Assembly (NCBI RefSeq): GCF_015057185.1
Contig: NZ_SVEV01000016.1
Span: forward strand, 19,123-83,122
Reading direction: 5' to 3'
Length of the DNA: 64,000 nucleotides
Source of the DNA: Pseudobutyrivibrio sp.
Lineage (GTDB): Bacteria > Bacillota > Clostridia > Lachnospirales > Lachnospiraceae
Position 1 is the first letter of the stretch; every line of letters begins with the position of its first letter. The notes under the pieces were generated by a model that searched no databases, was not told the origin of the DNA, and saw only the letters and a program-made list of their open reading frames with translations. The position numbers and the translations under genes were made by a program. Below are positions 53,652-61,765 of this stretch, piece by piece.

Positions 53652-53746
53652 GCTAATTTGTTACATTCTCAAGCCTGAATATCACTCCGCTCAGCTTAGA
53701 ATGCTTCGCTTGAGTAATACTCAGAGCTTGATAATTACAAATTAGC
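53652..53746 (-). promoter_or_regulatory. Structured element F, minus strand, between purF and purB
   Basis: On the minus strand P1 GCTAATTTGT pairs with ACAAATTAGC over 10 bp. The 3-bp helix is ATT/AAT, with the GTA bulge, P2 CAAGC/GCTTG, P3 CTGAGTATTACTC with GAGTGATATTCAG, and apical GCGAA/TGAGC with GC/GC. Two P3 positions are G-U wobbles on the minus strand but mismatches on the plus strand. The downstream direction is antisense to purF. Confidence 0.65.
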
Positions 53747-53822
53747 TCACTTAATGATTACATATTTATGCTGACACCAAACATTTGGTGGCCGCATTGA
53801 ATAATAACGATAGGAGAATAAT

Positions 53823-55277
53823 ATGTCAGAAACAAATAGATACACAAGTCCGCTTAGTGAGCGTTATGCAAGCAAGGAGATGCAGTACATTTTCTCACAG
53901 GACAAGAAGTTTTCTACATGGAGAAAGCTTTGGATTGCCCTTGCAGAGACAGAAATGGAACTTGGACTTTCTCAGGATGGAAAGCCTGTAATCACTCAGG
54001 AAATGATTGATGAGATGAAGCAGCACATCGAAGATATTAATTATGATGTTGCACAGGCTAGAGAAAAGGAAGTAAGACATGATGTAATGAGTCATGTTTA
54101 TGCATATGGTAAGCAGTGTCCAAAGGCAGCAGGAATTATTCACCTTGGTGCAACAAGCTGCTACGTAGGTGATAACACAGATATTATCATTATGCGCGAT
54201 GCGCTTTTACTTATCAGAAAGAAGCTTGTAAATGTTATTGCAGAGCTTGCTAATTTTGCAGAGAAGTACAAGGCACAGCCTACACTTGCATTTACACATT
54301 TCCAGCCAGCACAGCCTACAACAGTTGGAAAGCGTGCAACACTTTGGCTTAATGAGTTTGTGATGGACTTAGAGGACTTAGACTATGTTCTTTCTACACT
54401 CAAGCTTCTTGGCTCAAAGGGTACAACTGGTACACAGGCTAGTTTCTTAGAGTTATTTAATGGTGACAATGAGACAATCGACAAGATTGATCCAATGATT
54501 GCTGAGAAGATGGGCTTTAAGGCATGCTATCCAGTTTCAGGCCAGACATATTCTCGTAAAGTAGATACTAGAGTTTGCAATATTTTAGCAGGTATCGCAG
54601 CTTCAGCTCACAAGATGTCAAATGATATCAGATTATTACAGCACCTCAAGGAAGTAGAGGAGCCATTTGAGAAGAGTCAGATTGGTTCTTCGGCAATGGC
54701 ATACAAGAGAAATCCAATGCGATCAGAGCGTATTGCTTCACTTTCTCGTTATGTGATGATTGATGCACTTAATCCAGCAATCACATCAGCTACACAGTGG
54801 TTTGAGCGTACACTTGATGATTCTGCTAACAAGCGCCTTTCAATTGCAGAGGGATTCCTTGCTACAGATGGTGTGCTTGATTTATGCCTTAATGTTGTAG
54901 ATGGTCTTGTTGTTTACGATAAGGTAATTACAAAGCGCCTTATGTCAGAGCTTCCATTCATGGCAACAGAGAATATCATGATGGATGCTGTTAAGCTTGG
55001 TGGAAACAGACAGGAGCTTCACGAAAAGATTCGTACACTTTCTATGGAAGCAGGTAAGAATGTCAAAGTAGAGGGTAAGGAGAACAATCTTCTTGAACTT
55101 ATTGCAGCTGATGATGAGTTCCCAATGGGACTTGAAGAGCTTGAGGCAACTATGGAGCCTAGCCGTTATGTAGGTCGTAGTCCTCGCCAGGTTGAAGTAT
55201 ATCTTCGTGATGTAATAAATCCAATCCTTGATGCAAACAAGGACATTCTTGGTGTAACAGCTGAGATTAACGTTTAA
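53823..55277 (+). CDS. purB: Adenylosuccinate lyase
   Basis: Acts twice in purine synthesis, on SAICAR and adenylosuccinate. 484 aa. The fumarase-superfamily signature is GSSAMAYKRNPMRSE; other blocks are SPLSERYASKEMQYIFS, HDVMSHVYAYGKQ, IHLGATSCYVGDNTD, FTHFQPAQPTTVGKRA, and GTTGTQASFLELF. TAGGAG precedes the ATG. A terminator follows. Confidence 0.96.
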   Translation: MSETNRYTSPLSERYASKEMQYIFSQDKKFSTWRKLWIALAETEMELGLSQDGKPVITQEMIDEMKQHIEDINYDVAQAREKEVRHDVMSHVYAYGKQCPKAAGIIHLGATSCYVGDNTDIIIMRDALLLIRKKLVNVIAELANFAEKYKAQPTLAFTHFQPAQPTTVGKRATLWLNEFVMDLEDLDYVLSTLKLLGSKGTTGTQASFLELFNGDNETIDKIDPMIAEKMGFKACYPVSGQTYSRKVDTRVCNILAGIAASAHKMSNDIRLLQHLKEVEEPFEKSQIGSSAMAYKRNPMRSERIASLSRYVMIDALNPAITSATQWFERTLDDSANKRLSIAEGFLATDGVLDLCLNVVDGLVVYDKVITKRLMSELPFMATENIMMDAVKLGGNRQELHEKIRTLSMEAGKNVKVEGKENNLLELIAADDEFPMGLEELEATMEPSRYVGRSPRQVEVYLRDVINPILDANKDILGVTAEINV

Positions 55278-55282
55278 AAAAT

Positions 55283-55357
55283 AAGGTGTTCAGTTTTTGA
55301 AGAACTTGGCCTGCGGGAGCATGCTAAAATCAATAAGCTGAACACCTTTTTATATTT
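55283..55357. terminator. Bidirectional terminator between purB and ddh
   Basis: AAGGTGTTCAG (55283-55293) pairs with CTGAACACCTT (55338-55348), followed by TTTTATATTTTT. The 44-base loop is unusually long. A-rich sequence precedes the left arm, so it could also stop ddh transcripts. Confidence 0.75.
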
Positions 55358-56344
55358 TTAAAGTAAGTGTGCTCTAAGCTCTTCGCCTGATTTCTCTGAA
55401 AGATATGCAGGTGGAATATCAAGAATTGTTTTGCAACCCTTCATACCTTCAGAATTCATGCGGTATGCAGCACGTGCTACAGCGATAAGTACGCTTGTAG
55501 TGAATTCAGGGTTAGAATCAAGCTTTAAGCTATATTCGATTATGTGATTATGCTCTTTGTTTGCACCAGTTTTACCGCTGCGGAAAACAAAGCCGCCGTG
55601 AGCCATGCCACTGTGATTCTTAAGAAGCTCATCTTCGCTGATGAAGTGAACAGTAGTGTCATAATCAGCAAAGTAGTTTGGCATTTCCTTAATTTCTTTT
55701 TCTACAGCAGCTGCATCAGCACCTTCCTCGAGAACAACGAAGCATTCTCTTGTGTGCTTTTGGCGTGTGGTAAGTTCAGGATTCTCACCATTTCTAACTG
55801 CTTCAAGAGCAGCTTCTACAGGAATAGTGTACTGTTTTGCATTTTTAACGCCTTTGATACGGCGGATTGCATCAGAATGTCCCTGAGAAACACCCTTACC
55901 CCAGAATGTATAATCGTTACCATCAGGTAAAATAGCATTTGAATATACTCTTGCAAGTGAGAACATTCCAGGATCCCATCCACATGAAATAACAGCAACC
56001 TTGCCTGCTACTTTTGCAGAAGCGTCGACATTTGCAAAATGCTCTGGAATTCTAGCATGTGTGTCAAAGCTATCTACCACGTTGAATAATTTGGCGTATT
56101 CTGGTGTCTGGGTAGGAAGATCAGTAGCACTTCCGCCACAGAGAATAAGCACATCTATTTTGTCAGTCCATTTTTCTACCTCAGTAGTTGATACTACAGG
56201 GATGTTTGCTGTAGCAATTTTAACAGTAGCTGGATCTCTACGTGTGAATACACATACAAGCTCCATGTCTGGTGCAGACTTAACTGCAAGCTCAACACCT
56301 CTACCTAAATTTCCGTATCCGAGGATTCCAATTCTAATACTCAT
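55358..56344 (-). CDS. ddh: meso-Diaminopimelate dehydrogenase
   Basis: NADPH enzyme that makes meso-DAP from tetrahydrodipicolinate in one step. 328 aa. Rossmann ILGYGNLGRGVELAV; VDSFDTHARIP, SCGWDPGMFSLARVY, FWGKGVSQGHSDAIRRI, MAHGGFV and NPEFTTSVLIAVARAAYRM match the family closely. It provides peptidoglycan DAP and lysine precursor; no other lysine genes are near. GGAG precedes the ATG. Confidence 0.95.
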   Translation of the reverse strand: MSIRIGILGYGNLGRGVELAVKSAPDMELVCVFTRRDPATVKIATANIPVVSTTEVEKWTDKIDVLILCGGSATDLPTQTPEYAKLFNVVDSFDTHARIPEHFANVDASAKVAGKVAVISCGWDPGMFSLARVYSNAILPDGNDYTFWGKGVSQGHSDAIRRIKGVKNAKQYTIPVEAALEAVRNGENPELTTRQKHTRECFVVLEEGADAAAVEKEIKEMPNYFADYDTTVHFISEDELLKNHSGMAHGGFVFRSGKTGANKEHNHIIEYSLKLDSNPEFTTSVLIAVARAAYRMNSEGMKGCKTILDIPPAYLSEKSGEELRAHLL

Positions 56345-56413
56345 AAATTCTATCTCCTTTGACTTGGTTTTATCATTTTAAATCTTATGCAATCGAAACG
56401 CAACTGTATATTG

Positions 56414-57385
56414 TTACTGTAATATTTTATTCTGGTTTCGGTATTCTTTTGGAGTAATACCAAATTCCTTTTTGAATATTTTATAGAAGTAACTAAAGTT
56501 GTTGTAACCTACATCTGCACTAATGTCTGTAATTGGAAGCTCTGTGTGGGTTAGAAGGTAAGCTGCATAGTTAATCCTTTTTTCCTGAAGTAAATCTGTG
56601 TAAGTTCGACCGGTGCGACGTTTGATGATTCTGCTGATGGTGTACAAATCTGTATCAAGCTCTTGGCAAATATCTGACAGTTCTCCGTCCTTGTAATGTT
56701 CTTCTATGAGGCTAAGTACCTTCATCATGACTTCATCTTCGAATCTATCACCACCGATAGTTAAGTTTTCGGTGTTCTGCAATAAATGCATGAATAAAAG
56801 ACCTACTGTAGTTTGAGTCAGCAATCGTTGGTTCTCTACAGGATAGAGTAGTGAATATATAAGGTTTTCCATTAGATTCTGTATAGGTAGTATGTCTGCT
56901 ATTTGGAAATGCAGGTAGTCTACATGCCCACTGGTGCTTTTTAGGCAATCTATAATGAAATCTCTTATCATTGAATTTTCTGTGCCTAACATCATGAGAA
57001 CATTGTCAAAGAATTGAGGCAATATCATAATGTTTACAGCAATATCATTTTCTCTGGCAGGGAAAATTTCTTGTGTGGCATGCTGGTTCATTAAAAGAAG
57101 CTCACCTTGTCGCAATATTACTTCGTTTCCATTAACTTTATGCCTGGTAAATCCAGAGAGCATATAAACCATTTCAACATAGTTGTGGCTATGTTTAGGA
57201 AAATGGGCAAAGCGAGTATGAGGTCGAAGGTCAATGAGCTTACCTTGCTCTAATAAAAGAGCCGCATCGATAACTGATGAATTGTTATTACTATAAATAG
57301 AAGTGTTGATGCCGCCGGCGCCTTTTAATAATTGTCTTTCTTCTGGAGTGATTGCTCGCAGCTTTTCTAATATGTCTTGGTTCAT
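56414..57385 (-). CDS. AraC-family transcriptional regulator
   Basis: 323 aa. An N-terminal cupin-type ligand-binding domain (HFPKHSHNYVEMVYMLSGFTRHKVNG) is followed by a C-terminal AraC double helix-turn-helix (VLSLIEEHYKDGELSDICQELD, ISRIIKRRTGRTYTDLLQEKR, ITDISADVGYNNFSYFYKIFKKEFGITPKEYRNQ). Divergent from rhaB and the isomerase, so probably their activator. The 210-bp gap contains repeated TTTGCTAAT/TTTGGCAAAT-like words. Confidence 0.92.
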   Translation of the reverse strand: MNQDILEKLRAITPEERQLLKGAGGINTSIYSNNNSSVIDAALLLEQGKLIDLRPHTRFAHFPKHSHNYVEMVYMLSGFTRHKVNGNEVILRQGELLLMNQHATQEIFPARENDIAVNIMILPQFFDNVLMMLGTENSMIRDFIIDCLKSTSGHVDYLHFQIADILPIQNLMENLIYSLLYPVENQRLLTQTTVGLLFMHLLQNTENLTIGGDRFEDEVMMKVLSLIEEHYKDGELSDICQELDTDLYTISRIIKRRTGRTYTDLLQEKRINYAAYLLTHTELPITDISADVGYNNFSYFYKIFKKEFGITPKEYRNQNKILQ

Positions 57386-57595
57386 AGTATCTCCCGAGTT
57401 TTTGTCTTATATAAATATGACAGCATTTGGTAATTGTGCAAAAAAAGACAGATATAAAATTATTCAATACTAATAATCATAGTACCTCAAAGTGCAAATT
57501 AGGTCAATAAATTTGCTAATTTAGTAATATATTTGGCAAATAAAGATAGATATACTATTAAATAGATAAACACGAAATAATAAAGGGAGGTATTT
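57386..57595. promoter_or_regulatory. Divergent regulatory region between the AraC gene and rhaB
   Basis: AT-rich, with no gene. Repeated words AATTTGCTAATTTAG and ATTTGGCAAATAAAG (about 57510-57546), plus CAAATTAG paired with CTAATTTG-like sequence, are plausible AraC-family half-sites. A TATACT/TACTAT -10 lies near 57552-57560, and GGGAGG precedes rhaB. Confidence 0.4.
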
Positions 57596-58993
57596 ATGAG
57601 CACTTATTATGCAGCAGTAGATATTGGAGCATCTAGTGGACGCCTCATGCTCAGCTCAGTTGAAAATGGCAGAATTGAGCTTGAGGAAGTTCATAGATTC
57701 TACAATGGTCTCAAGGAAATGGACGGACACATGTGTTGGGACACAGAGTATCTATTTGGTGAGATTAAGACAGGCCTTAAAAAATGTAAGGAACTTGGAA
57801 AAATCCCAAAAACAATCGGAGTTGATACATGGGGTGTTGACTTTGTATTACTTGATGAGAATGACAAGCTTATTGGTCAGGCAGTTGGCTACAGAGATTC
57901 TCGAAATGAAGGTATGGATAAGGAAGTTTACAAGATTATTCCTGAACCAGAGCTTTATGCCAGAACAGGTATTCAAAAGGCAATCTTCAATACAATTTAT
58001 CAGCTCATGGCAGTTAAAAAGGAGAACCCTGAACAGCTAAAAGCTGCAAAGACATTACTTATGATGCCAGATTACATGCATTTCTTGCTTACAGGTCAGA
58101 AGGTACAGGAGTATACAAATGCAACAACAGGTCAGCTTATTAATCCTGAAACAAAGGATTGGGATTATGAGCTAATCGAAATGCTAGGCTATCCAAAAGA
58201 TATTTTCCAAAAGGTATCAGTACCAGGTACAAGTCTTGGATTCTTTAGACCTGAACTTGTTCAGGAGATTGGATTTAATTGTGAAGTAGTGCTTCCAGCT
58301 ACACACGATACAGGATCAGCAGTTCTTGCAGTTCCTTCAAACGAAAAGAACACACTTTACATCAGCTCAGGCACATGGTCACTTATGGGTGTAGAGGCTA
58401 TGAAGGCAGATTGTTCAAAAGAATCATATGACCTTAATTTTACAAATGAAGGTGGATATGATTATAGATTCCGTTATTTAAAGAACATCATGGGCCTTTG
58501 GATGATACAAAATGTGAAAAAGGAATTAGAGGACAAATATTCATTTGCTAAGCTTTGCGAGATGGCAGAGACAAGTACATGTGATTCTATTGTAGATTGC
58601 AATGATGATTTGTTCTTAGCTCCTGCATCAATGATGGATGCTGTTGCTAAATTCTGTAAAGATTCAAATCAGGCGGTTCCAGAGTCTCCGGCTGATTTTG
58701 CAAGAGTAATCTATCACAGCCTTGCTGTTTGCTACAAGAAGACATTAGAGGAAATAGAGTCAGTTCAAAAGGTAAAATACAACACATTATTTGTTGTAGG
58801 TGGCGGCTCAAATGCAAAATACCTTAATGAGCTTACAGCAAAGGAGACAGGACTTACAGTTTCTGCAGGTCCAGGAGAGGCTACAGCTATTGGTAATGTA
58901 ATGGTTCAGATGCTGGCAAAGGGCGAGTTCAACTCATTAGAAGAAGCCCGCAGCGCTGTAGCAAAATCATTTGACGTAAAGTATTACAAGTAA
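57596..58993 (+). CDS. rhaB: Rhamnulokinase
   Basis: FGGY-family kinase phosphorylating L-rhamnulose, or possibly L-fuculose. 465 aa. N-terminal ATP-loop DIGASSGRLMLSS; GVDTWGVDFVLLDE, YRDSRN, NTIYQLMA, MPDYMHFLLTG, ATHDTGSAVLAVP and ISSGTWSLMGVE; C-terminal VVGGGSNAKYLNELTA and GPGEATAIGN. All are typical of RhaB. The next gene is an AraA-like isomerase rather than RhaA, and no rhamnulose-1-phosphate aldolase is in the window. Confidence 0.9.
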   Translation: MSTYYAAVDIGASSGRLMLSSVENGRIELEEVHRFYNGLKEMDGHMCWDTEYLFGEIKTGLKKCKELGKIPKTIGVDTWGVDFVLLDENDKLIGQAVGYRDSRNEGMDKEVYKIIPEPELYARTGIQKAIFNTIYQLMAVKKENPEQLKAAKTLLMMPDYMHFLLTGQKVQEYTNATTGQLINPETKDWDYELIEMLGYPKDIFQKVSVPGTSLGFFRPELVQEIGFNCEVVLPATHDTGSAVLAVPSNEKNTLYISSGTWSLMGVEAMKADCSKESYDLNFTNEGGYDYRFRYLKNIMGLWMIQNVKKELEDKYSFAKLCEMAETSTCDSIVDCNDDLFLAPASMMDAVAKFCKDSNQAVPESPADFARVIYHSLAVCYKKTLEEIESVQKVKYNTLFVVGGGSNAKYLNELTAKETGLTVSAGPGEATAIGNVMVQMLAKGEFNSLEEARSAVAKSFDVKYYK

Positions 58994-59009
58994 CATAAAA
59001 CTTTAAATA

Positions 59010-59097
59010 GCCTGTAGTTGACAAACTCTGACTTTTACTCAAGCGAAGCATTCCAAGCTGAGCGGAGTAAAATGTCAGGTTTGTAAACGTAACAGGC
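59010..59097 (+). promoter_or_regulatory. Structured 5'-UTR element C (upstream of AraA-like gene)
   Basis: P1 GCCTGT (59010-59015) pairs with ACAGGC (59092-59097). The 3-bp helix is GTT/AAC (59017-59019, 59086-59088), with GTA at 59089-59091. P2 is CAAAC/GTTTG (59022-59026, 59079-59083). P3 is CTGAC, TTTTACTC with GAGTAAAA, GTCAG. Apical GCGAA (59043-59047) faces TGAGC (59059-59063) with GC/GC. AAGGAGG follows 13 bases later. Confidence 0.75.
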
Positions 59098-59124
59098 GAG
59101 CCAAAACCTAAGGAGGATAATAAA

Positions 59125-60546
59125 ATGTTAGTAAATACTAAAGCTAAAGTTGGTGTATTTTCAATTGCACTTGGAGCATACTTACCTCAGTTCCCACAGT
59201 TGGTACCTGAATTCGAAGCACAGTATGCAGCATTTAAAAAGACAATGCCAGATTCAGTAGAAGTAATCGATGGCGGAATGGTTACCACAAAAGAACAGGC
59301 TATGGAGGCAGGAGATAAGTTTAGAGCAGCAGATGTTGATCTTGTATTCCTTCAGATGCTTACATATGCAACAAGCTACAATATGCTTCCTGCAATTCGT
59401 GATTTAGATGTACCTGTTGTACTTGTAAATGTTCAGAAGCTCAAAGCTCCAGATTATGCAAATACAGATATTCCAAAGTGGCTTGGAGAGCTTTATGCTT
59501 GCGGTGCTGTAGGTGAAGCAGTAGCAGATTTAGAGAGAGCTGGAAAACGCCATGCAGTTATCACTGGAGTTGTAGAAGGTGGCGATGAAGTCGTTGCAGC
59601 AGAAATCGAAGATTGGTGTAGAGCAGCTCAGGTACGTCGTAGATTTAGAGATACAAACATTGCACAGATTGGCCGTCCATACCCAGGTATGATGGATCTC
59701 TATATTGATGAGACAAACCTTTATAATAGAATGTTCCTTTACACAAAGCAGTTCGACTGGGAAAAAATGTGGGCTATCGCTGATGATATTACAGATGAGG
59801 CTGCAATCCGTGCAAAGGCAGAGGATATTATTAATACATTTGATATTGAAGGCGGTGCAACAGTTGAGACTGTTTGGGATATGGCAAAATATGTTGTAGC
59901 CTTCGAGCAGTGGGTAAAGGATGAAAAGCTTGGTCTTATTGCATCTCACTATGATGGATTTGCACAGGGCAAGGCTGGTGTCCTTGATTCAATGCTTATT
60001 CCAGCATTCTCAATGCTTATTAAGCAGGGTACTGCTTGTGCAGTAGAGGGTGATATGAAGGTTGCTATGGCTATGTCTATTCTCAAGACAATTGCAGGAA
60101 CTGGCCAGCTTTCAGAAATGTACTCTATTGATTTCAATGAAGACATTTGTATCATTGGTCACTCAGGCTCAGGTGATGCTGATATTTCTCAGACAAAGAA
60201 GCCTACAATGAAGATTGTTCCAGTATTCCATGGAAAGACAGGTGGCGGATACCTTACACAATTCTATCCACCAGTAGGCGATGTAACTTATCTTGCTATC
60301 ACACAGGATAAAGATGGAAACTTCAAGTTTGTCGTTGCAGAAGGTGTTAACGAAGAAGGACCTATCTTTACATTTGGTGACACAAATATGCGTACTCGCT
60401 TCTCTATTGGAGCACGTGAATTCGTTAACAGATGGAGTGAGGCAGGACCTACTCATCACATGGCAGCAGCTGCAGGACGTCACATTGACACAATCCTTAA
60501 AGTCGCAAAGATTTTAAATGTTCCTTGCGAAATTGTATGTAGATAA
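59125..60546 (+). CDS. AraA-like isomerase (L-fucose/L-arabinose isomerase family)
   Basis: 473 aa, similar in layout to L-arabinose isomerases. N-terminal VGVFSIALGAYLPQFPQLVPEF; FLQMLTYATSYNMLPAIRDLDVPVVLVNVQ; IGRPYPGMMDLYID; EGDMKVAMAMSILKTIAG and GHSGSGDADIS near the expected metal-site region; a late THHMAAAAGRHIDT supplies His residues. The family covers arabinose, fucose and related sugars; pairing with RhaB suggests a deoxysugar. Codons are highly biased, so the gene is probably well expressed. Confidence 0.8.
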   Translation: MLVNTKAKVGVFSIALGAYLPQFPQLVPEFEAQYAAFKKTMPDSVEVIDGGMVTTKEQAMEAGDKFRAADVDLVFLQMLTYATSYNMLPAIRDLDVPVVLVNVQKLKAPDYANTDIPKWLGELYACGAVGEAVADLERAGKRHAVITGVVEGGDEVVAAEIEDWCRAAQVRRRFRDTNIAQIGRPYPGMMDLYIDETNLYNRMFLYTKQFDWEKMWAIADDITDEAAIRAKAEDIINTFDIEGGATVETVWDMAKYVVAFEQWVKDEKLGLIASHYDGFAQGKAGVLDSMLIPAFSMLIKQGTACAVEGDMKVAMAMSILKTIAGTGQLSEMYSIDFNEDICIIGHSGSGDADISQTKKPTMKIVPVFHGKTGGGYLTQFYPPVGDVTYLAITQDKDGNFKFVVAEGVNEEGPIFTFGDTNMRTRFSIGAREFVNRWSEAGPTHHMAAAAGRHIDTILKVAKILNVPCEIVCR

Positions 60547-60579
60547 TCTCTTATTATTCTTTCATAAAAACAATTTAGT

Positions 60580-60618
60580 AAAACCCACCGTTTCTACGGT
60601 GGGTTTTGCGCTTTTTTA
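60580..60618 (+). terminator. Terminator after the AraA-like gene
   Basis: AAAACCCACCGT (60580-60591), loop TTCT, ACGGTGGGTTTT (60596-60607), then a T run. Confidence 0.92.
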
Positions 60619-60648
60619 TTGCGTTATAGTGGGGGAACTGTTAAAATA

Positions 60649-60664
60649 ATACTAGATATTGTGG
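60649..60664. promoter_or_regulatory. NrdR-box-like site upstream of nrdR
   Basis: The 16-mer ATACTAGATATTGTGG matches my recalled NrdR box (acaCwAtATaTwGtgt) at 13 of 16 positions. A weaker half-site (TATAGTGG, 60625-60632) lies about 16 bp upstream, the usual spacing of paired NrdR boxes. This suggests autoregulation. Confidence 0.45.
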
Positions 60665-60780
60665 TGTTTGCAAATAGGAGGGGGTCACTTGTGGACGGTA
60701 CCTATTTGCCACGGGGCGTCCATCGCGGAACGATTATTGAATGGACGCTGTTTTCCAATAAATTGTTTAGGGAGGATTGT

Positions 60781-61233
60781 ATGAAGTGTCCATTTTGTGG
60801 TAGCCAAGATACTAGTGTAATTGATTCTAGACCAGCAGACGACAACACATCTATTAGGAGACGCCGCTCTTGCCCAGAATGTGGTAAGCGTTTCACTACC
60901 TATGAAAAGGTAGAAACCATCCCTTTGATTGTAATTAAAAAGGATAATAACCGCGAGCCTTATGACCGTACAAAGGTAGAGCGTGGTGTTCTTATCGCTT
61001 GTAGAAAGCGTCCAGTTTCTGCAGCTCAGATATCAAAGGTAGTGGATGAAATAGAAACAGAAATCTTCTCATTAGAGGAAAAAGAAATTCCTAGTACTAA
61101 AATTGGTGAGATAGTAATGGAACATCTTGAAAATGTTGATCCTGTAGCCTACGTTAGATTTGCATCAGTATATCGTGAGTTCAAGGATGTTAATACATTT
61201 ATGGATGAATTAAAAAGGGTATTGGATAAGTAA
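60781..61233 (+). CDS. nrdR: Transcriptional repressor NrdR
   Basis: Zinc-ribbon/ATP-cone repressor of ribonucleotide reductase genes, 150 aa. The ATG at 60781 follows GGGAGG. The zinc ribbon is MKCPFCGSQD...CPECGKRFTTYE; the ATP-cone covers about residues 45-140 (PYDRTKVERGVLIACRKRPVS). It normally senses ATP/dATP. No nrd structural genes are in the window. Confidence 0.95.
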   Translation: MKCPFCGSQDTSVIDSRPADDNTSIRRRRSCPECGKRFTTYEKVETIPLIVIKKDNNREPYDRTKVERGVLIACRKRPVSAAQISKVVDEIETEIFSLEEKEIPSTKIGEIVMEHLENVDPVAYVRFASVYREFKDVNTFMDELKRVLDK

Positions 61234-61253
61234 AATAAGTTTCGTTTGGGGGT

Positions 61254-61279
61254 TAAGTATTTGCTTTTAGTACCGATAT
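61254..61279 (+). promoter_or_regulatory. Sigma-D (FliA/sigma-28)-like promoter
   Basis: TAAG (61254-61257), a 14-bp spacer and ACCGATAT (61272-61279) resemble the Firmicutes sigma-D pattern TAAA-N15-GCCGATAT. A perfect 11-bp inverted repeat (TATTTGCTTTT 61258-61268, AAAAGCAAATA 61288-61298) spans the spacer and the start region. Confidence 0.5.
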
Positions 61280-61312
61280 ATAACGTGAAAAGCAAATATG
61301 GAGAGTTATTAG

Positions 61313-61702
61313 ATGAATATTTCTGGTATTCGCCCATCAATAGGGTTCTATGATACAAATTCAATAAAGTTTAGACAGGATATCGGTTCAATGTCAATCA
61401 ACGAGACAGAGGAGAAGCAAAATGTTGATATAGCTTCTACTTCAGTTAGCGAGGAAGATGTCGTAGCTACTAGAAAGTCTCAGAATTTTGGTGCCTATGA
61501 TTTTGCAAAACAGTACAAACCTGATGAGCAGTTTGAACTCAAAGGTAGCGATAGTGATATCAAATCTCTTGACGTTGAAAAGGCCGTTAATAATATGCAA
61601 AAGGATTCCATTATCCATAGATATCAGTATTTTGTGCAAAACAAAGGAGCACAGAATTCAGAATCTGTTAATGATAAAGGAATCGAAGACTTTTCATTAT
61701 AA
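61313..61702 (+). CDS. Unknown 129-aa protein, possibly motility-linked
   Basis: I do not recognise a named family. It is soluble, acidic and without signal peptide. The N-terminus (MNISGIRPSIGFYDTNSIKFRQD) looks like a short conserved head, the middle is low in structure-forming residues, and a helix near residue 90-115 (DVEKAVNNMQKDSIIHRYQYFVQNK) is the most ordered part. The upstream promoter resembles sigma-D sites, so I infer a role in the flagellar/motility regulon. A terminator follows. Confidence 0.7.
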   Translation: MNISGIRPSIGFYDTNSIKFRQDIGSMSINETEEKQNVDIASTSVSEEDVVATRKSQNFGAYDFAKQYKPDEQFELKGSDSDIKSLDVEKAVNNMQKDSIIHRYQYFVQNKGAQNSESVNDKGIEDFSL

Positions 61703-61717
61703 TAATTGAGGTTTTTG

Positions 61718-61748
61718 GGAGCACATCAATTGATGTGCTCCTTTTATT
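61718..61748 (+). terminator. Terminator after the 129-aa gene
   Basis: A perfect 24-bp palindrome at 61718-61741 (GGAGCACATCAA and complement) is followed by TTTTATT. Its right arm supplies the -35 of the next promoter. Confidence 0.85.
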
Positions 61749-61758
61749 GTGTTACAAT
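61730..61758 (+). promoter_or_regulatory. Promoter for yqeG, start site near the ATG
   Basis: TTGATG (61730-61735), 17 bp, TACAAT (61753-61758). The expected transcription start is within a base or two of the yqeG ATG (61766), and no ribosome site is seen. Confidence 0.5.
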
Positions 61759-61765
61759 CGAGCCT

